Notes under the pieces: generated by a model
The model's input: only the letters and a program-made list of their open reading frames with translations
Database searches by the model: none
What the model was told of the DNA's origin: nothing
Translations under genes and position numbers: made by a program
NCBI GenBank assembly: GCA_017853735.1
Contig: JAFMJA010000137.1
Coordinates: 1-7,329, forward strand
Length of the DNA: 7,329 bases
DNA from: Burkholderiaceae bacterium
Lineage (GTDB): Bacteria; Pseudomonadota; Gammaproteobacteria; Burkholderiales; Burkholderiaceae_C
Reading direction: 5' to 3'
Shown here: positions 1 to 6,060 of the stretch, one piece after another
Numbering within the stretch: position 1 is the first letter of the stretch
How the letters are laid out: every line of letters starts with the position of its first letter

Positions 1-111
1 TATCTGTGCACCTCTCCCTATGATGTTCGGCTGGCGCAAGAACGCTTTCCCAAGATTCACTTCCATCCGCTGCGTGAGCACGCCGGTCTGGCGCTGCATA
101 GCCCCGCCTGA
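1..111 (+). CDS. 3' end of an unidentified gene (partial)
   Basis: The frame starting at base 1 is open for 36 codons and ends with TGA at 109-111. The peptide contains SPYDVRLAQERFPKIHF and ends LREHAGLALHSPA. I do not recognise the family, and the fragment is too short to show a domain. Base composition by codon position (first about 69% GC, second about 44%, third about 64%) resembles the neighbouring genes, and leucine is mostly CTG. The opposite strand is also open here, with an ATG at 97-95 and a purine-rich stretch before it. That reading uses AGA and two ATA codons, which are rare in a genome of this GC, so I prefer the plus strand. If correct, this gene converges on the lytic transglycosylase. 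Confidence 0.45.
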   Translation, partial: YLCTSPYDVRLAQERFPKIHFHPLREHAGLALHSPA

Positions 112-153
112 AGGCTGGAACGATCCAGTACTGAAAAAGCCTCACTTCAACTG

Positions 154-171
154 TCAGTAGGTACTTACTGA
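154..171. repeat. 18-bp near-perfect palindrome
   Basis: The sequence TCAGTAGGTACTTACTGA reads nearly the same on both strands, with eight of nine base pairs symmetric. As plus-strand RNA the odd pair becomes a G-U wobble, giving a 7-bp stem with a GUAC loop. It is followed directly by a second short inverted repeat, CTGAA-CTC-TTCAG at 168-180. It could be a dimeric-regulator site or a 3' untranslated hairpin of the left gene. No T-run follows, so it is not a standard intrinsic terminator. Confidence 0.5.
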
Positions 172-220
172 ACTCTTCAGAGCGGACCTGCGATTTTTCC
201 ACGCCAACAGTGGGCAAGTT

Positions 221-229
221 TGTGGATAA
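221..229 (-). promoter_or_regulatory. isolated DnaA-box match
   Basis: The minus strand reads TTATCCACA, an exact match to the classical DnaA-binding 9-mer. A second, opposing 7-of-9 match, TTTTCCACG, lies at 195-203. No other box cluster, AT-rich unwinding region or dnaA/dnaN/rpmH gene is visible, so this is not an origin on present evidence. A single 9-mer can occur by chance. Confidence 0.25.
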
Positions 230-356
230 ATTGGCCAGGCTGCCCCGCAAACCCCATGAATAGTGGGCTTGCACAGAATGCTCAAAATCAGGGCAAGTCT
301 AAACCCGAAAGCGCTTTTTTTTGGGGCTTTTGCATGCCGGTCTTGCCCAGTGCAGG

Positions 357-1007
357 CTAGTTTCGGGCAGGCTTGATTTCAGTACCCTCAGGAGGCTGGC
401 CCAATTCCCATTGCCGCTTGGCCGTCAGAACTGCGTTGGGATAACTGGACTTGCCACGTGAGCCGTTGTAGCGCCCCAAAGCCAGAAAAAGATCGCCACG
501 CTCGGTCTCAAGGTAGTGCCGCAAAATGACACAGCCAAAGCGCAGGTTGGTCTGAAGATGAAAAAGCCTGCCCGTGTCGCCATCGCCAATCAAGCGGCTC
601 CAGAATGGCATGACCTGCATATAGCCACGCGCGCCTGCCACGGACACTGCAAATTTGCGGAAATTGCTCTCAACCTGGATAAGCCCCAGGACGAGCGATG
701 GATCCAACCCTGCCCGAGCACTTTCGTACCAGACTGTCTGCAAAAACTCGCGTCGTGTCTGCCATTCTGGTTTTTTTTTCTGCAGCTTGTCGCTCATGAC
801 TCCCAGCCAGCGCAGATACGCCAGGCGCTCCTCGGTACCAGAAAAAGTGGGTACGGGAGGGGTGTGGTTATGCACCGCTGCGCTGAGTGCGGTACGTACG
901 GAATCGATCAGGGGCTCTTCCACCTGAGCCCCTGCGTGGGCAGAATGCCAGGCTTGCAATATCATGCTCAGCCCTGCACCTTGTAAGAGGCAGCGGCGGC
1001 GCAGCAT
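357..1007 (-). CDS. exported SLT-family lytic transglycosylase
   Basis: This 216-residue protein is predicted to cleave the beta-1,4 bond between MurNAc and GlcNAc in peptidoglycan, leaving a 1,6-anhydro end, in the periplasm. Residues 1-25 look like a signal peptide: an arginine cluster (RRRCLLQG, 3-10) of twin-arginine type, a modest hydrophobic stretch, and an AHA cleavage site near 23-25. The catalytic SLT domain covers about 93-185. It has the catalytic glutamate E113 in IQVESNF, the GYMQVMP motif at 128-134 and RYNGS at 179-183, all typical of the goose-lysozyme-like fold. Between signal and domain lies a linker with a KKK run (77-79) encoded by nine consecutive A bases. It starts 2 bp after the proS stop with only a weak Shine-Dalgarno, so expression by translational coupling to proS is likely. 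No substrate-binding LysM or SPOR domain is present. Confidence 0.9.
   Translation of the reverse strand: MLRRRCLLQGAGLSMILQAWHSAHAGAQVEEPLIDSVRTALSAAVHNHTPPVPTFSGTEERLAYLRWLGVMSDKLQKKKPEWQTRREFLQTVWYESARAGLDPSLVLGLIQVESNFRKFAVSVAGARGYMQVMPFWSRLIGDGDTGRLFHLQTNLRFGCVILRHYLETERGDLFLALGRYNGSRGKSSYPNAVLTAKRQWELGQPPEGTEIKPARN
771..779 (-). repeat. A9 homopolymer inside the lytic transglycosylase gene
   Basis: On the coding (minus) strand nine consecutive A bases encode Lys77-Lys79. A one-base insertion would bring a TGA (670-672) into frame exactly over the codon for catalytic E113 (669-671). A one-base deletion also leaves the true frame before the catalytic domain. The tract is therefore a possible slippage site, though it may be no more than a Lys-rich linker. 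Confidence 0.6.
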
Positions 1008-1009
1008 GC

Positions 1010-2755
1010 TCAGCGATCCAGATGATCGATTAACCAGCTTGACATTTGCGCCACCTCCACCCGGGTCGCCGAAGTATCCCGGCGGTGCTGGTACTCCAAC
1101 TGTCCGTCTTTCAGTCCCTTGTCGGAGATGACAATCCTGTGCGGAACACCAATCAGCTCCCAGTCGGCAAACATGGCGCCCGGTCGTTCTCCTCGGTCGT
1201 CCAACAAGACATCGACCCCAGCGGCGATCAGCTCTGCATAGAGTTTTTCAACGCTTGCCTTGACTTGCACACTCCGATCCATGCCAATGGGACACAAGAC
1301 CACGGTAAAGGGCGCAATCGCATCTGGCCAGATGATGCCCCGCTCGTCATGGTTTTGCTCGATGGCAGCCGCCGGCAAGCGTGTAATGCCTATGCCATAG
1401 CAACCCATCTCGAAAAATTTAGGTTTGCCATCCTCATCCAAAAAGGTGGCATTCATGGCCCGGCTGTACTTGCTGCCCAGGTAAAAGACATGCCCCACCT
1501 CGATGCCGCGCTCGATCGCCAATTCGCCCCTGCCATCAGGTGAGCGGTCTCCAGCGACAACATTCCTGATATCCGCCACCAGGTCTGGCTCGGGCAAATC
1601 GCGTCCCCAATTCACGCCAGTACGGTGAAAATCAACTCGGTTGGCACCACACACCCAATTTGCCAGGACTGCCACCTCGCGGTCGGCCACCACCGCGACC
1701 GGTTTTTTCATACCCACCGGGCCCAGGTAACCTGGCTTGCAGCCAAAGTGCTCCAAGATTTCTTGTTCGCTCGCAAAGCGAAACCCCAGGTCAAGCCCAG
1801 GCAACTTGCCCACCTTGACTTCATTCATGTCATGGTCACCACGCAGCAGGAGTAGCCAGATGCGGGTGCCAATCAACTCATCCCGGTCATTGATTTCATC
1901 AGTGGCCAGGACGATCGATTTGACGGTGAGGTCCAAGGGCAAGCCTAACAAGGCAGCCACATCGGCACAGGTGCTCTTGCCGGGAGTGGGCACATCCTGC
2001 ATGTTCGATGTCGCAGCCGGCCTCGGTCCGGTGGGCGCCAAAGCTTCGGCCTTTTCCAGGTTGGCGGCGTAATCGCTGTTGGGACAGTAGACAATCGCGT
2101 CCTCGCCGGTGGCAGCCATGACCTGAAACTCTTCACTCAAGTCCCCCCCAATGGCGCCACTGTCAGCCGCAACGGCCCGGTACTTCAACCCAAAGCGGTC
2201 AAAAATACGCCGGTAAGCCTGGGCCATCGCTTGATAACTGGCTTGCGCCCCGGTTGAATCACGGTCAAAGCTATAGGCGTCTTTCATGATGAACTCGCGA
2301 CCGCGCATCAATCCAAAACGCGGGCGGCGCTCATCCCGAAATTTGGTCTGAATCTGGTAAAGGTTTTTGGGCAGCTGCTTGTAGCTTCTGAGTTCCTGAC
2401 GGGCGATATCCGTCACCACTTCTTCGCTGGTCGGCTGAATGACAAAGTCGCGCTCGTGGCGATCACGGATGCGCAGCAGCTCGGGCCCCATCTTGGCAAA
2501 ACGCCCGGTTTCCTGCCAGAGTTCTGCAGGTTGCACCACTGGCATGGTCAGCTCGACCGCTCCGGCACGGTTCATTTCCTCCCGCACGATGGCTTCCACC
2601 TTGCGGATTACCCGTAGCCCCATGGGCATGTAGTTGTAAATGCCTGCACCCAGTTTTTTGATCATGCCTGCACGCATCATGAGCTTGTGGCTCACCACCT
2701 CGGCGTCCGCCGGAGCTTCTTTGAGGGTGGAAATTAGAAATTGGGATGCTTTCAT
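1010..2755 (-). CDS. proS: prolyl-tRNA synthetase (bacterial type, with editing domain)
   Basis: Class II aminoacyl-tRNA synthetase that charges tRNA-Pro with proline in the cytoplasm. The start is the ATG at 2755-2753, giving 581 residues beginning MKASQFLISTLKEAP as in the family. A longer open frame to 2815 adds 20 residues that do not look conserved. Domains in order: class II motif 1 around 37-61; motif 2 at 137-163, with FRDERRPRFGLMRGREF; an inserted YbaK-like editing domain at about 220-400, which in this family hydrolyses Ala-tRNA-Pro and includes K279 in TVKSIV and GPVGMKKP at 345-352; motif 3 at 451-467 (GIGITRLPAAAIEQ); and the C-terminal anticodon-binding domain from about 483. 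The length matches the usual 570-580. The stop is 2 bp from the downstream lytic transglycosylase. No strong Shine-Dalgarno or clear minus-strand promoter is visible upstream. Confidence 0.97.
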   Translation of the reverse strand: MKASQFLISTLKEAPADAEVVSHKLMMRAGMIKKLGAGIYNYMPMGLRVIRKVEAIVREEMNRAGAVELTMPVVQPAELWQETGRFAKMGPELLRIRDRHERDFVIQPTSEEVVTDIARQELRSYKQLPKNLYQIQTKFRDERRPRFGLMRGREFIMKDAYSFDRDSTGAQASYQAMAQAYRRIFDRFGLKYRAVAADSGAIGGDLSEEFQVMAATGEDAIVYCPNSDYAANLEKAEALAPTGPRPAATSNMQDVPTPGKSTCADVAALLGLPLDLTVKSIVLATDEINDRDELIGTRIWLLLLRGDHDMNEVKVGKLPGLDLGFRFASEQEILEHFGCKPGYLGPVGMKKPVAVVADREVAVLANWVCGANRVDFHRTGVNWGRDLPEPDLVADIRNVVAGDRSPDGRGELAIERGIEVGHVFYLGSKYSRAMNATFLDEDGKPKFFEMGCYGIGITRLPAAAIEQNHDERGIIWPDAIAPFTVVLCPIGMDRSVQVKASVEKLYAELIAAGVDVLLDDRGERPGAMFADWELIGVPHRIVISDKGLKDGQLEYQHRRDTSATRVEVAQMSSWLIDHLDR

Positions 2756-2790
2756 GGGGTAAGTACGGGTATGAGGCAAGCTGCGCCCAC

Positions 2791-2818
2791 TTGCTGCACG
2801 GCACCTGCTGTGCATAAT
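2791..2818 (+). promoter_or_regulatory. candidate sigma70 promoter for rppH
   Basis: TTGCTG (2791-2796) and CATAAT (2813-2818) are separated by 16 bp, a reasonable -35/-10 pair. Transcription would begin near 2825 and give a leader of about 24 nt before the rppH ATG. Both hexamers match consensus moderately. Confidence 0.45.
2795..2814. repeat. dyad in the rppH promoter spacer
   Basis: TGCACGGC, a 4-bp spacer (ACCT) and GCTGTGCA form an inverted repeat in which seven of eight positions pair and the eighth is G-T. It almost exactly fills the space between the proposed -35 and -10 of rppH. On the minus strand it lies in the region expected to hold the proS promoter or leader. It could be an operator for both genes, or a hairpin in a proS leader. 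Confidence 0.45.
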
Positions 2819-2848
2819 GGACTCAGTTTAAAAATTTGGGGTTTGATT

Positions 2849-3469
2849 ATGCTTGACCGGGACGGTTTTCGGCCCAACGTCGGCATCATCTTGCTCAACC
2901 AGAAAAATCAGGTTTTCTGGGGCAAGCGTATCCGCACGCACTCCTGGCAGTTTCCGCAGGGCGGAATTGACCGGGGTGAAAACCCGGAACAGGCTATGTA
3001 CCGGGAACTCGGCGAGGAGGTCGGGCTTCTGCCTGACCATGTGCGCATTCTGGCCCGGACGCGTGATTGGTTGCGCTATGAGGTGCCAGACCGCTATATC
3101 AGGCGTGAGTCACGCGGCCATTACAAGGGGCAGAAGCAGATCTGGTATCTGCTGCAGTTGCTGGGACGCGACTGGCAGCTCAACCTGCGTGCCACCGACC
3201 ATCCTGAATTCGATGCCTGGCGCTGGAATGATTATTGGGTGCCACTGGATATGGTGGTCGAGTTCAAGCGCGGTGTCTATGAGATGGCGCTGACCGAGCT
3301 ATCGCGCTACCTGCCGCGGGTTGATCAGCGACCCAACCGATACCTGCGACATGGACACCGGCATGCCCGCGATCATGTCCATCCCATAACGCCTGGGGCT
3401 GAGCCGCCCATGGAGTTGCCCCCTGGTGGCAGCTTTGAGCCTTTGCACAGACCGGAACAAACCGAATGA
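2849..3469 (+). CDS. rppH: RNA pyrophosphohydrolase (Nudix)
   Basis: Predicted to remove pyrophosphate from the 5' triphosphate end of mRNA, leaving a monophosphate that triggers RNase E-dependent decay. The start is the ATG at 2849, giving 206 residues beginning MLDRDGFRPNVGIIL, the conserved RppH N-terminus. The frame open back to 2741 is not used. The Nudix box at 38-60 is complete: G38, E44, and RELGEEVG at 52-59 carrying the metal-binding glutamates. Conserved flanking blocks are HSWQFPQGG at 31-39, and YKGQKQIWY at 92-100. The core ends near residue 157. About 50 further residues follow, with five histidines between 168 and 178 and then a proline-rich end. This tail is longer than in the 176-residue E. 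coli enzyme, and its function is unknown to me. The gene is divergent from proS and ends 15 bp from convergent proB. Confidence 0.95.
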   Translation: MLDRDGFRPNVGIILLNQKNQVFWGKRIRTHSWQFPQGGIDRGENPEQAMYRELGEEVGLLPDHVRILARTRDWLRYEVPDRYIRRESRGHYKGQKQIWYLLQLLGRDWQLNLRATDHPEFDAWRWNDYWVPLDMVVEFKRGVYEMALTELSRYLPRVDQRPNRYLRHGHRHARDHVHPITPGAEPPMELPPGGSFEPLHRPEQTE

Positions 3470-3484
3470 GCCGGGCCGTATCCT

Positions 3485-4621
3485 TCAACGGGTGACGACC
3501 AGGTTGTCGCGGTGCAGCATCTCGGGCTCGGCCACGTACCCTAGCAGGCGCTCAATCTCGGCCGAAGGTTTGCGGCACAGCAGGCGCGCTTCCGGGCTGG
3601 CATAGTTGGCCAGACCACGAGCGATCTCGCTGCCGGCCTGGTCACGCACAGCGATCACATCGCCACGCGAAAAATCGCCTTCCACTGCAATCATGCCAAT
3701 TGGAAGAAGGCTCTTGCCGTTTTCCACCACCTGGCGTGCAGCACCCGCATCGACCACCACCGCACCCCGCAATTGCAGGTGATCGACCATCCATTGTTTG
3801 CGGGCCTGATTTTTTTGGGTCGGCGCAATCAGCAGGGTTCCAATATTTCTACCTTGGGCTAAGGACAGCAGCGCATCAGGCTCACGGCCCCATGCGATCA
3901 CGGTGCTGGCGCCAGAGCCGGCAGCACGTTTGGCAGCGAGTATTTTGGTGATCATGCCGCCTTTTCCCAGGCTGGTGCCCGTCCCGCCCGCCATGGATTC
4001 CAGTGCAGGATCCCCTGCCATGGATTCACTGACAAACCTGGCCTGGGGATCTCGTCGGGGGTCCGCGGAATACAGGCCTTTCTGGTCGGTCAAGATGACC
4101 AGCAGATCAGCCTCCACCAGATTGGCCACCAATGCGGCCAAGGTGTCGTTGTCGCCAAACTTGATTTCGTCGTTGACCACGGTGTCGTTTTCATTGATCA
4201 CCGGGATCACCCCCAACTTGATCAAGGTCAGCAAGGTGGAGCGAGCATTGAGATAACGCTCACGATCGGCCAGATCGGCATGGGTCAGGAGAACTTGCGC
4301 ACTGCCCAGGCCATGCGCACGCAAGCGGGTTTCGTACATTTGCGCCAGACCCATTTGGCCCACAGCGGCGGCGGCCTGTAGCTCGTGGATCTCATGTGGG
4401 CGGCTGGTCCAACCCAGTCGTTTCATGCCTTCGGCAATAGCGCCACTGGAAACCATGATGAGCTCGCGGGCATCGCGCTTGAGCACAGACAGCTGGCGGC
4501 ACCACTCACCAATTGCAGCTTCGTCGAGACCGCGCCCCTCGTTGGTGACCAGACTGGATCCGACCTTGACAACAATACGTCGAGCGGAGCTCAGGATTTG
4601 CGAGGCATTGTGCGATGACAT
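3485..4621 (-). CDS. proB: glutamate 5-kinase with PUA domain
   Basis: Catalyses ATP-dependent phosphorylation of glutamate to gamma-glutamyl phosphate, the first step of proline synthesis, and is normally feedback-inhibited by proline. I chose the ATG at 4621-4619 (378 residues, starting MSSHNASQIL). A TTG three codons upstream (4630) is possible. Neither start has a clear Shine-Dalgarno. The amino-acid kinase domain covers about 14-268: VVKVGSS at 17-23, SSGAI at 58-62, INEND at 142-146, FGDNDTLAALVA at 155-166, LTDQKGLYSADPR at 178-190, and GTGTSLGKGGMITK at 213-226. A C-terminal PUA domain spans roughly 283-370. The start lies 11 bp after the obgE stop on the same strand, so the two are probably co-transcribed. 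proA is not in the window. No terminator is visible in the 15 bp before rppH. Confidence 0.96.
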   Translation of the reverse strand: MSSHNASQILSSARRIVVKVGSSLVTNEGRGLDEAAIGEWCRQLSVLKRDARELIMVSSGAIAEGMKRLGWTSRPHEIHELQAAAAVGQMGLAQMYETRLRAHGLGSAQVLLTHADLADRERYLNARSTLLTLIKLGVIPVINENDTVVNDEIKFGDNDTLAALVANLVEADLLVILTDQKGLYSADPRRDPQARFVSESMAGDPALESMAGGTGTSLGKGGMITKILAAKRAAGSGASTVIAWGREPDALLSLAQGRNIGTLLIAPTQKNQARKQWMVDHLQLRGAVVVDAGAARQVVENGKSLLPIGMIAVEGDFSRGDVIAVRDQAGSEIARGLANYASPEARLLCRKPSAEIERLLGYVAEPEMLHRDNLVVTR

Positions 4622-4632
4622 ACACGACAATT

Positions 4633-5715
4633 TTAGGGGGCAATGTCATCTGCCGAGTCGGCCTTGAATCGCGGGTCAATCTCAACGGCCTGCGCCACAG
4701 CATCCTGCTGCTGCTTGATATGCTGGTAGACGACCTTGACCAGGTTGTCACACCCTTCATGCGTGAGCGCAGAAATTTCAAAGACTGGCCCCTTGAACTT
4801 CATGCGACGCAGAAAGTCCTTGACCCGCTTGGAACGCTCCTCGGCCGGGATCATGTCCAGCTTATTGAGCACAAGCCAACGGGGTTTTTCAAACAAGGCT
4901 TTATCGTATTTTTTCAGCTCAGCCACAATGGCCTTGGCCTGCGCCACCGGGTCGGCGTGTTCGTCAAAAGGTGCCAAGTCCACCACATGCAGCAACAACC
5001 GGGTGCGCTGCAAATGGCGCAGGAAGAGATGCCCCAGACCCGCACCCTCAGCGGCACCCTCAATCAGTCCGGGAAGATCTGCCACCACGAAACTTTGCTC
5101 GGGGCCGACACGGACAACGCCCAGATTGGGATGCAGAGTGGTGAACGGGTAGTCGGCAATACGCGGACGGGCGTTGGAAATGGCGGTGATCAAGGTGGAT
5201 TTCCCGGCGTTGGGCAAGCCCAACAGGCCAACATCGGCCAAAACCTTGAGCTCGAGTTTCAGACTTTTTCTTTCGCCCGGCCAGCCAGGGGTCTTCTGTC
5301 TTGGGGCACGATTGATCGCACTCTTGAAGCGCATATTGCCAAAGCCCCCGTCACCTCCTTTAGCGACCAGGACAATTTCACCCGGCGTCAGCAATTCGTG
5401 AAGCACCTGGCCAGTTTCTGCGTCGGTGATCACAGTGCCCACCGGCATTTTCAAGGTGATGTCGTCACCCGCCGCGCCAAACATGTCCGATCCCATGCCA
5501 TGCTGTCCACGCTTGGCCTCAAAGCGGCGTGTATAACGGAAATCCACCAAGGTGTTGAGGTTGGAATCAGCCAGCGCATAGACATGACCACCCCGGCCTC
5601 CATCACCGCCATTGGGCCCGCCAAATTCCTTGTACTTTTCATGCCGGAATGAGACGCAGCCGTTGCCGCCATCACCAGCGGCAATGTCGATAGAGGCCTC
5701 GTCAACGAACTTCAT
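4633..5715 (-). CDS. obgE: Obg/CgtA GTPase, large ribosomal subunit assembly
   Basis: Essential GTPase in most bacteria. It acts in late 50S assembly and has been linked to the stringent response. The 360-residue protein has the glycine-rich Obg fold at about 1-158 (GDGGNGCVSFRHEKY, GGPNGGDGGRGGHV). The G domain follows, with G1 GLPNAGKST at 166-174, G2 FTT at 191-193, G3 DLPG at 213-216, G4 NKLD at 284-287 and G5 ISA at 314-316. The C-terminal extension is short and ends in an acidic stretch (DSADDIAP), compared with about 390 residues in E. coli. The start MKFVDEA is the family N-terminus. No good Shine-Dalgarno precedes it. It lies downstream of rplU-rpmA, beyond a terminator, and upstream of proB. 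Confidence 0.98.
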   Translation of the reverse strand: MKFVDEASIDIAAGDGGNGCVSFRHEKYKEFGGPNGGDGGRGGHVYALADSNLNTLVDFRYTRRFEAKRGQHGMGSDMFGAAGDDITLKMPVGTVITDAETGQVLHELLTPGEIVLVAKGGDGGFGNMRFKSAINRAPRQKTPGWPGERKSLKLELKVLADVGLLGLPNAGKSTLITAISNARPRIADYPFTTLHPNLGVVRVGPEQSFVVADLPGLIEGAAEGAGLGHLFLRHLQRTRLLLHVVDLAPFDEHADPVAQAKAIVAELKKYDKALFEKPRWLVLNKLDMIPAEERSKRVKDFLRRMKFKGPVFEISALTHEGCDNLVKVVYQHIKQQQDAVAQAVEIDPRFKADSADDIAP

Positions 5716-5734
5716 GGCGATTGATTTTTGCTGG

Positions 5735-5763
5735 TTTATAAACGAAAAACCCCGCGCTGACAG
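5735..5763 (-). promoter_or_regulatory. candidate obgE-proB promoter overlapping the terminator
   Basis: On the minus strand CTGTCA (5763-5758, four of six to TTGACA) and TATAAA (5740-5735, five of six to TATAAT) are separated by exactly 17 bp. The -35 lies in the loop and inner stem of the upstream terminator hairpin, and the spacer includes its U-tract. Predicted transcription starts near 5728, leaving a leader of only about 12 nt before the obgE ATG. The -10 sits in the perfect palindrome GTTTATAAAC (5734-5743). Confidence 0.4.
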
Positions 5764-5773
5764 CGCAGGGTTT
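5745..5773 (-). terminator. intrinsic terminator after rpmA
   Basis: Read on the minus strand, AAACCC, one mismatch, GCGCT, a 3-nt loop, AGCGC, one mismatch and GGGTTT form an 11-pair hairpin. Five T bases follow immediately, then CGTTT. The stem is 23 bp past the rpmA stop and 32 bp before the obgE start. On the plus strand the stem is followed by only three T and then C, so the orientation is clearly minus. It should limit read-through from rplU-rpmA into obgE-proB. Confidence 0.8.
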
Positions 5774-5796
5774 CGCTGGGCTTGAGAGACTTTTTC

Positions 5797-6054
5797 TTAA
5801 GCCGAAGTGACACTCACGGTGTGCTTGTTCAGTTCGCCCTTGGTCTCGAAAGACACGGTGCCATCCACCAACGCAAACAGGCTGTGATCCTTGCCCATAC
5901 CGACGTTGGTGCCAGCATGGAATTTGGTGCCTCGCTGACGCACGATGATGGAACCCGCGCTGATGACCTGTCCACCAAAGACTTTCACACCCAGCATTTT
6001 GGGTTTGGAATCTCGTCCATTGCGTGTTGAGCCGCCGCCTTTTTTCTGTGCCAT
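5797..6054 (-). CDS. rpmA: 50S ribosomal protein L27
   Basis: An 85-residue basic protein of the large ribosomal subunit. Its flexible N-terminal tail reaches the peptidyl-transferase centre and helps place the tRNA acceptor ends. The sequence starts MAQKKGGGSTRNGRDS and contains GGQVISAGSIIVRQRGTKFH and GVKVFGG, the family hallmarks. The length is normal (about 85). There is no Firmicutes-type N-terminal extension requiring cleavage. It follows rplU by 12 bp with a strong ribosome binding site and precedes an intrinsic terminator. Confidence 0.98.
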   Translation of the reverse strand: MAQKKGGGSTRNGRDSKPKMLGVKVFGGQVISAGSIIVRQRGTKFHAGTNVGMGKDHSLFALVDGTVSFETKGELNKHTVSVTSA

Positions 6055-6060
6055 GACTGT

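Larger units (their letters stand above)
112..356. other. 245-bp non-coding convergent region
   Basis: I see no gene here. The only ATG-initiated plus-strand frame of any length (256-360, 34 codons) lacks a ribosome binding site and a recognisable product. The region has a small hairpin right after the left gene (CTGGA-ACGA-TCCAG, 115-128), a longer palindrome at 154-171 and an exact DnaA-box match at 221-229. GGGCAAG occurs at 212-218 and 291-297, and its inverse CTTGCCC at 342-348. A T8 run lies at 315-322, next to the short palindrome AAAGCGCTTT at 308-317. None of these forms a textbook hairpin plus U-tract terminator for either flanking gene. Confidence 0.6.

Noticed and set aside
1..97. 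Minus-strand reading of the left edge starting at the ATG at 97-95
   Set aside because: It is open and has a purine-rich stretch before it, but it uses AGA and two ATA codons and looks less protein-like than the plus-strand reading. It remains a minor alternative that only flanking sequence can settle.
115..128. Hairpin CTGGA-ACGA-TCCAG just after the left gene as a terminator
   Set aside because: The stem is only 5 bp and is not followed by a T-run, so it does not qualify as an intrinsic terminator.
256..360. A 34-codon plus-strand small ORF starting ATG AAT AGT
   Set aside because: No Shine-Dalgarno, no clear promoter, no hydrophobic or domain signature, and it overlaps the end of the lytic transglycosylase gene.
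516..986. A 156-codon plus-strand open frame antisense to the lytic transglycosylase
   Set aside because: The minus-strand protein has a signal peptide and all SLT motifs. The plus-strand frame has no recognisable features and is its shadow.
2756..2815. N-terminal extension of proS by 20 codons
   Set aside because: The family begins at MKASQF. The extension overlaps the divergent rppH promoter and has no ribosome binding site.
2741..2848. N-terminal extension of rppH by 36 codons
   Set aside because: RppH proteins begin MLDRDGFRPNVG. The extension crosses the promoter region and the proS start.
3990..4027. Direct repeat GCCATGGATTC inside proB, 27 bp apart, giving ESMAG twice
   Set aside because: The similarity ends after 11 bases, and the region is a variable loop before the conserved GGTGTSLGKGG. 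It is most simply chance or old drift, with no sign of disruption.
4615..5652. A 345-codon plus-strand open frame antisense to obgE
   Set aside because: It lies almost entirely over obgE, whose motifs are complete. The translated sequence shows no recognisable domain, and no ribosome binding site or promoter precedes it. Long antisense frames are common opposite GC-rich genes.
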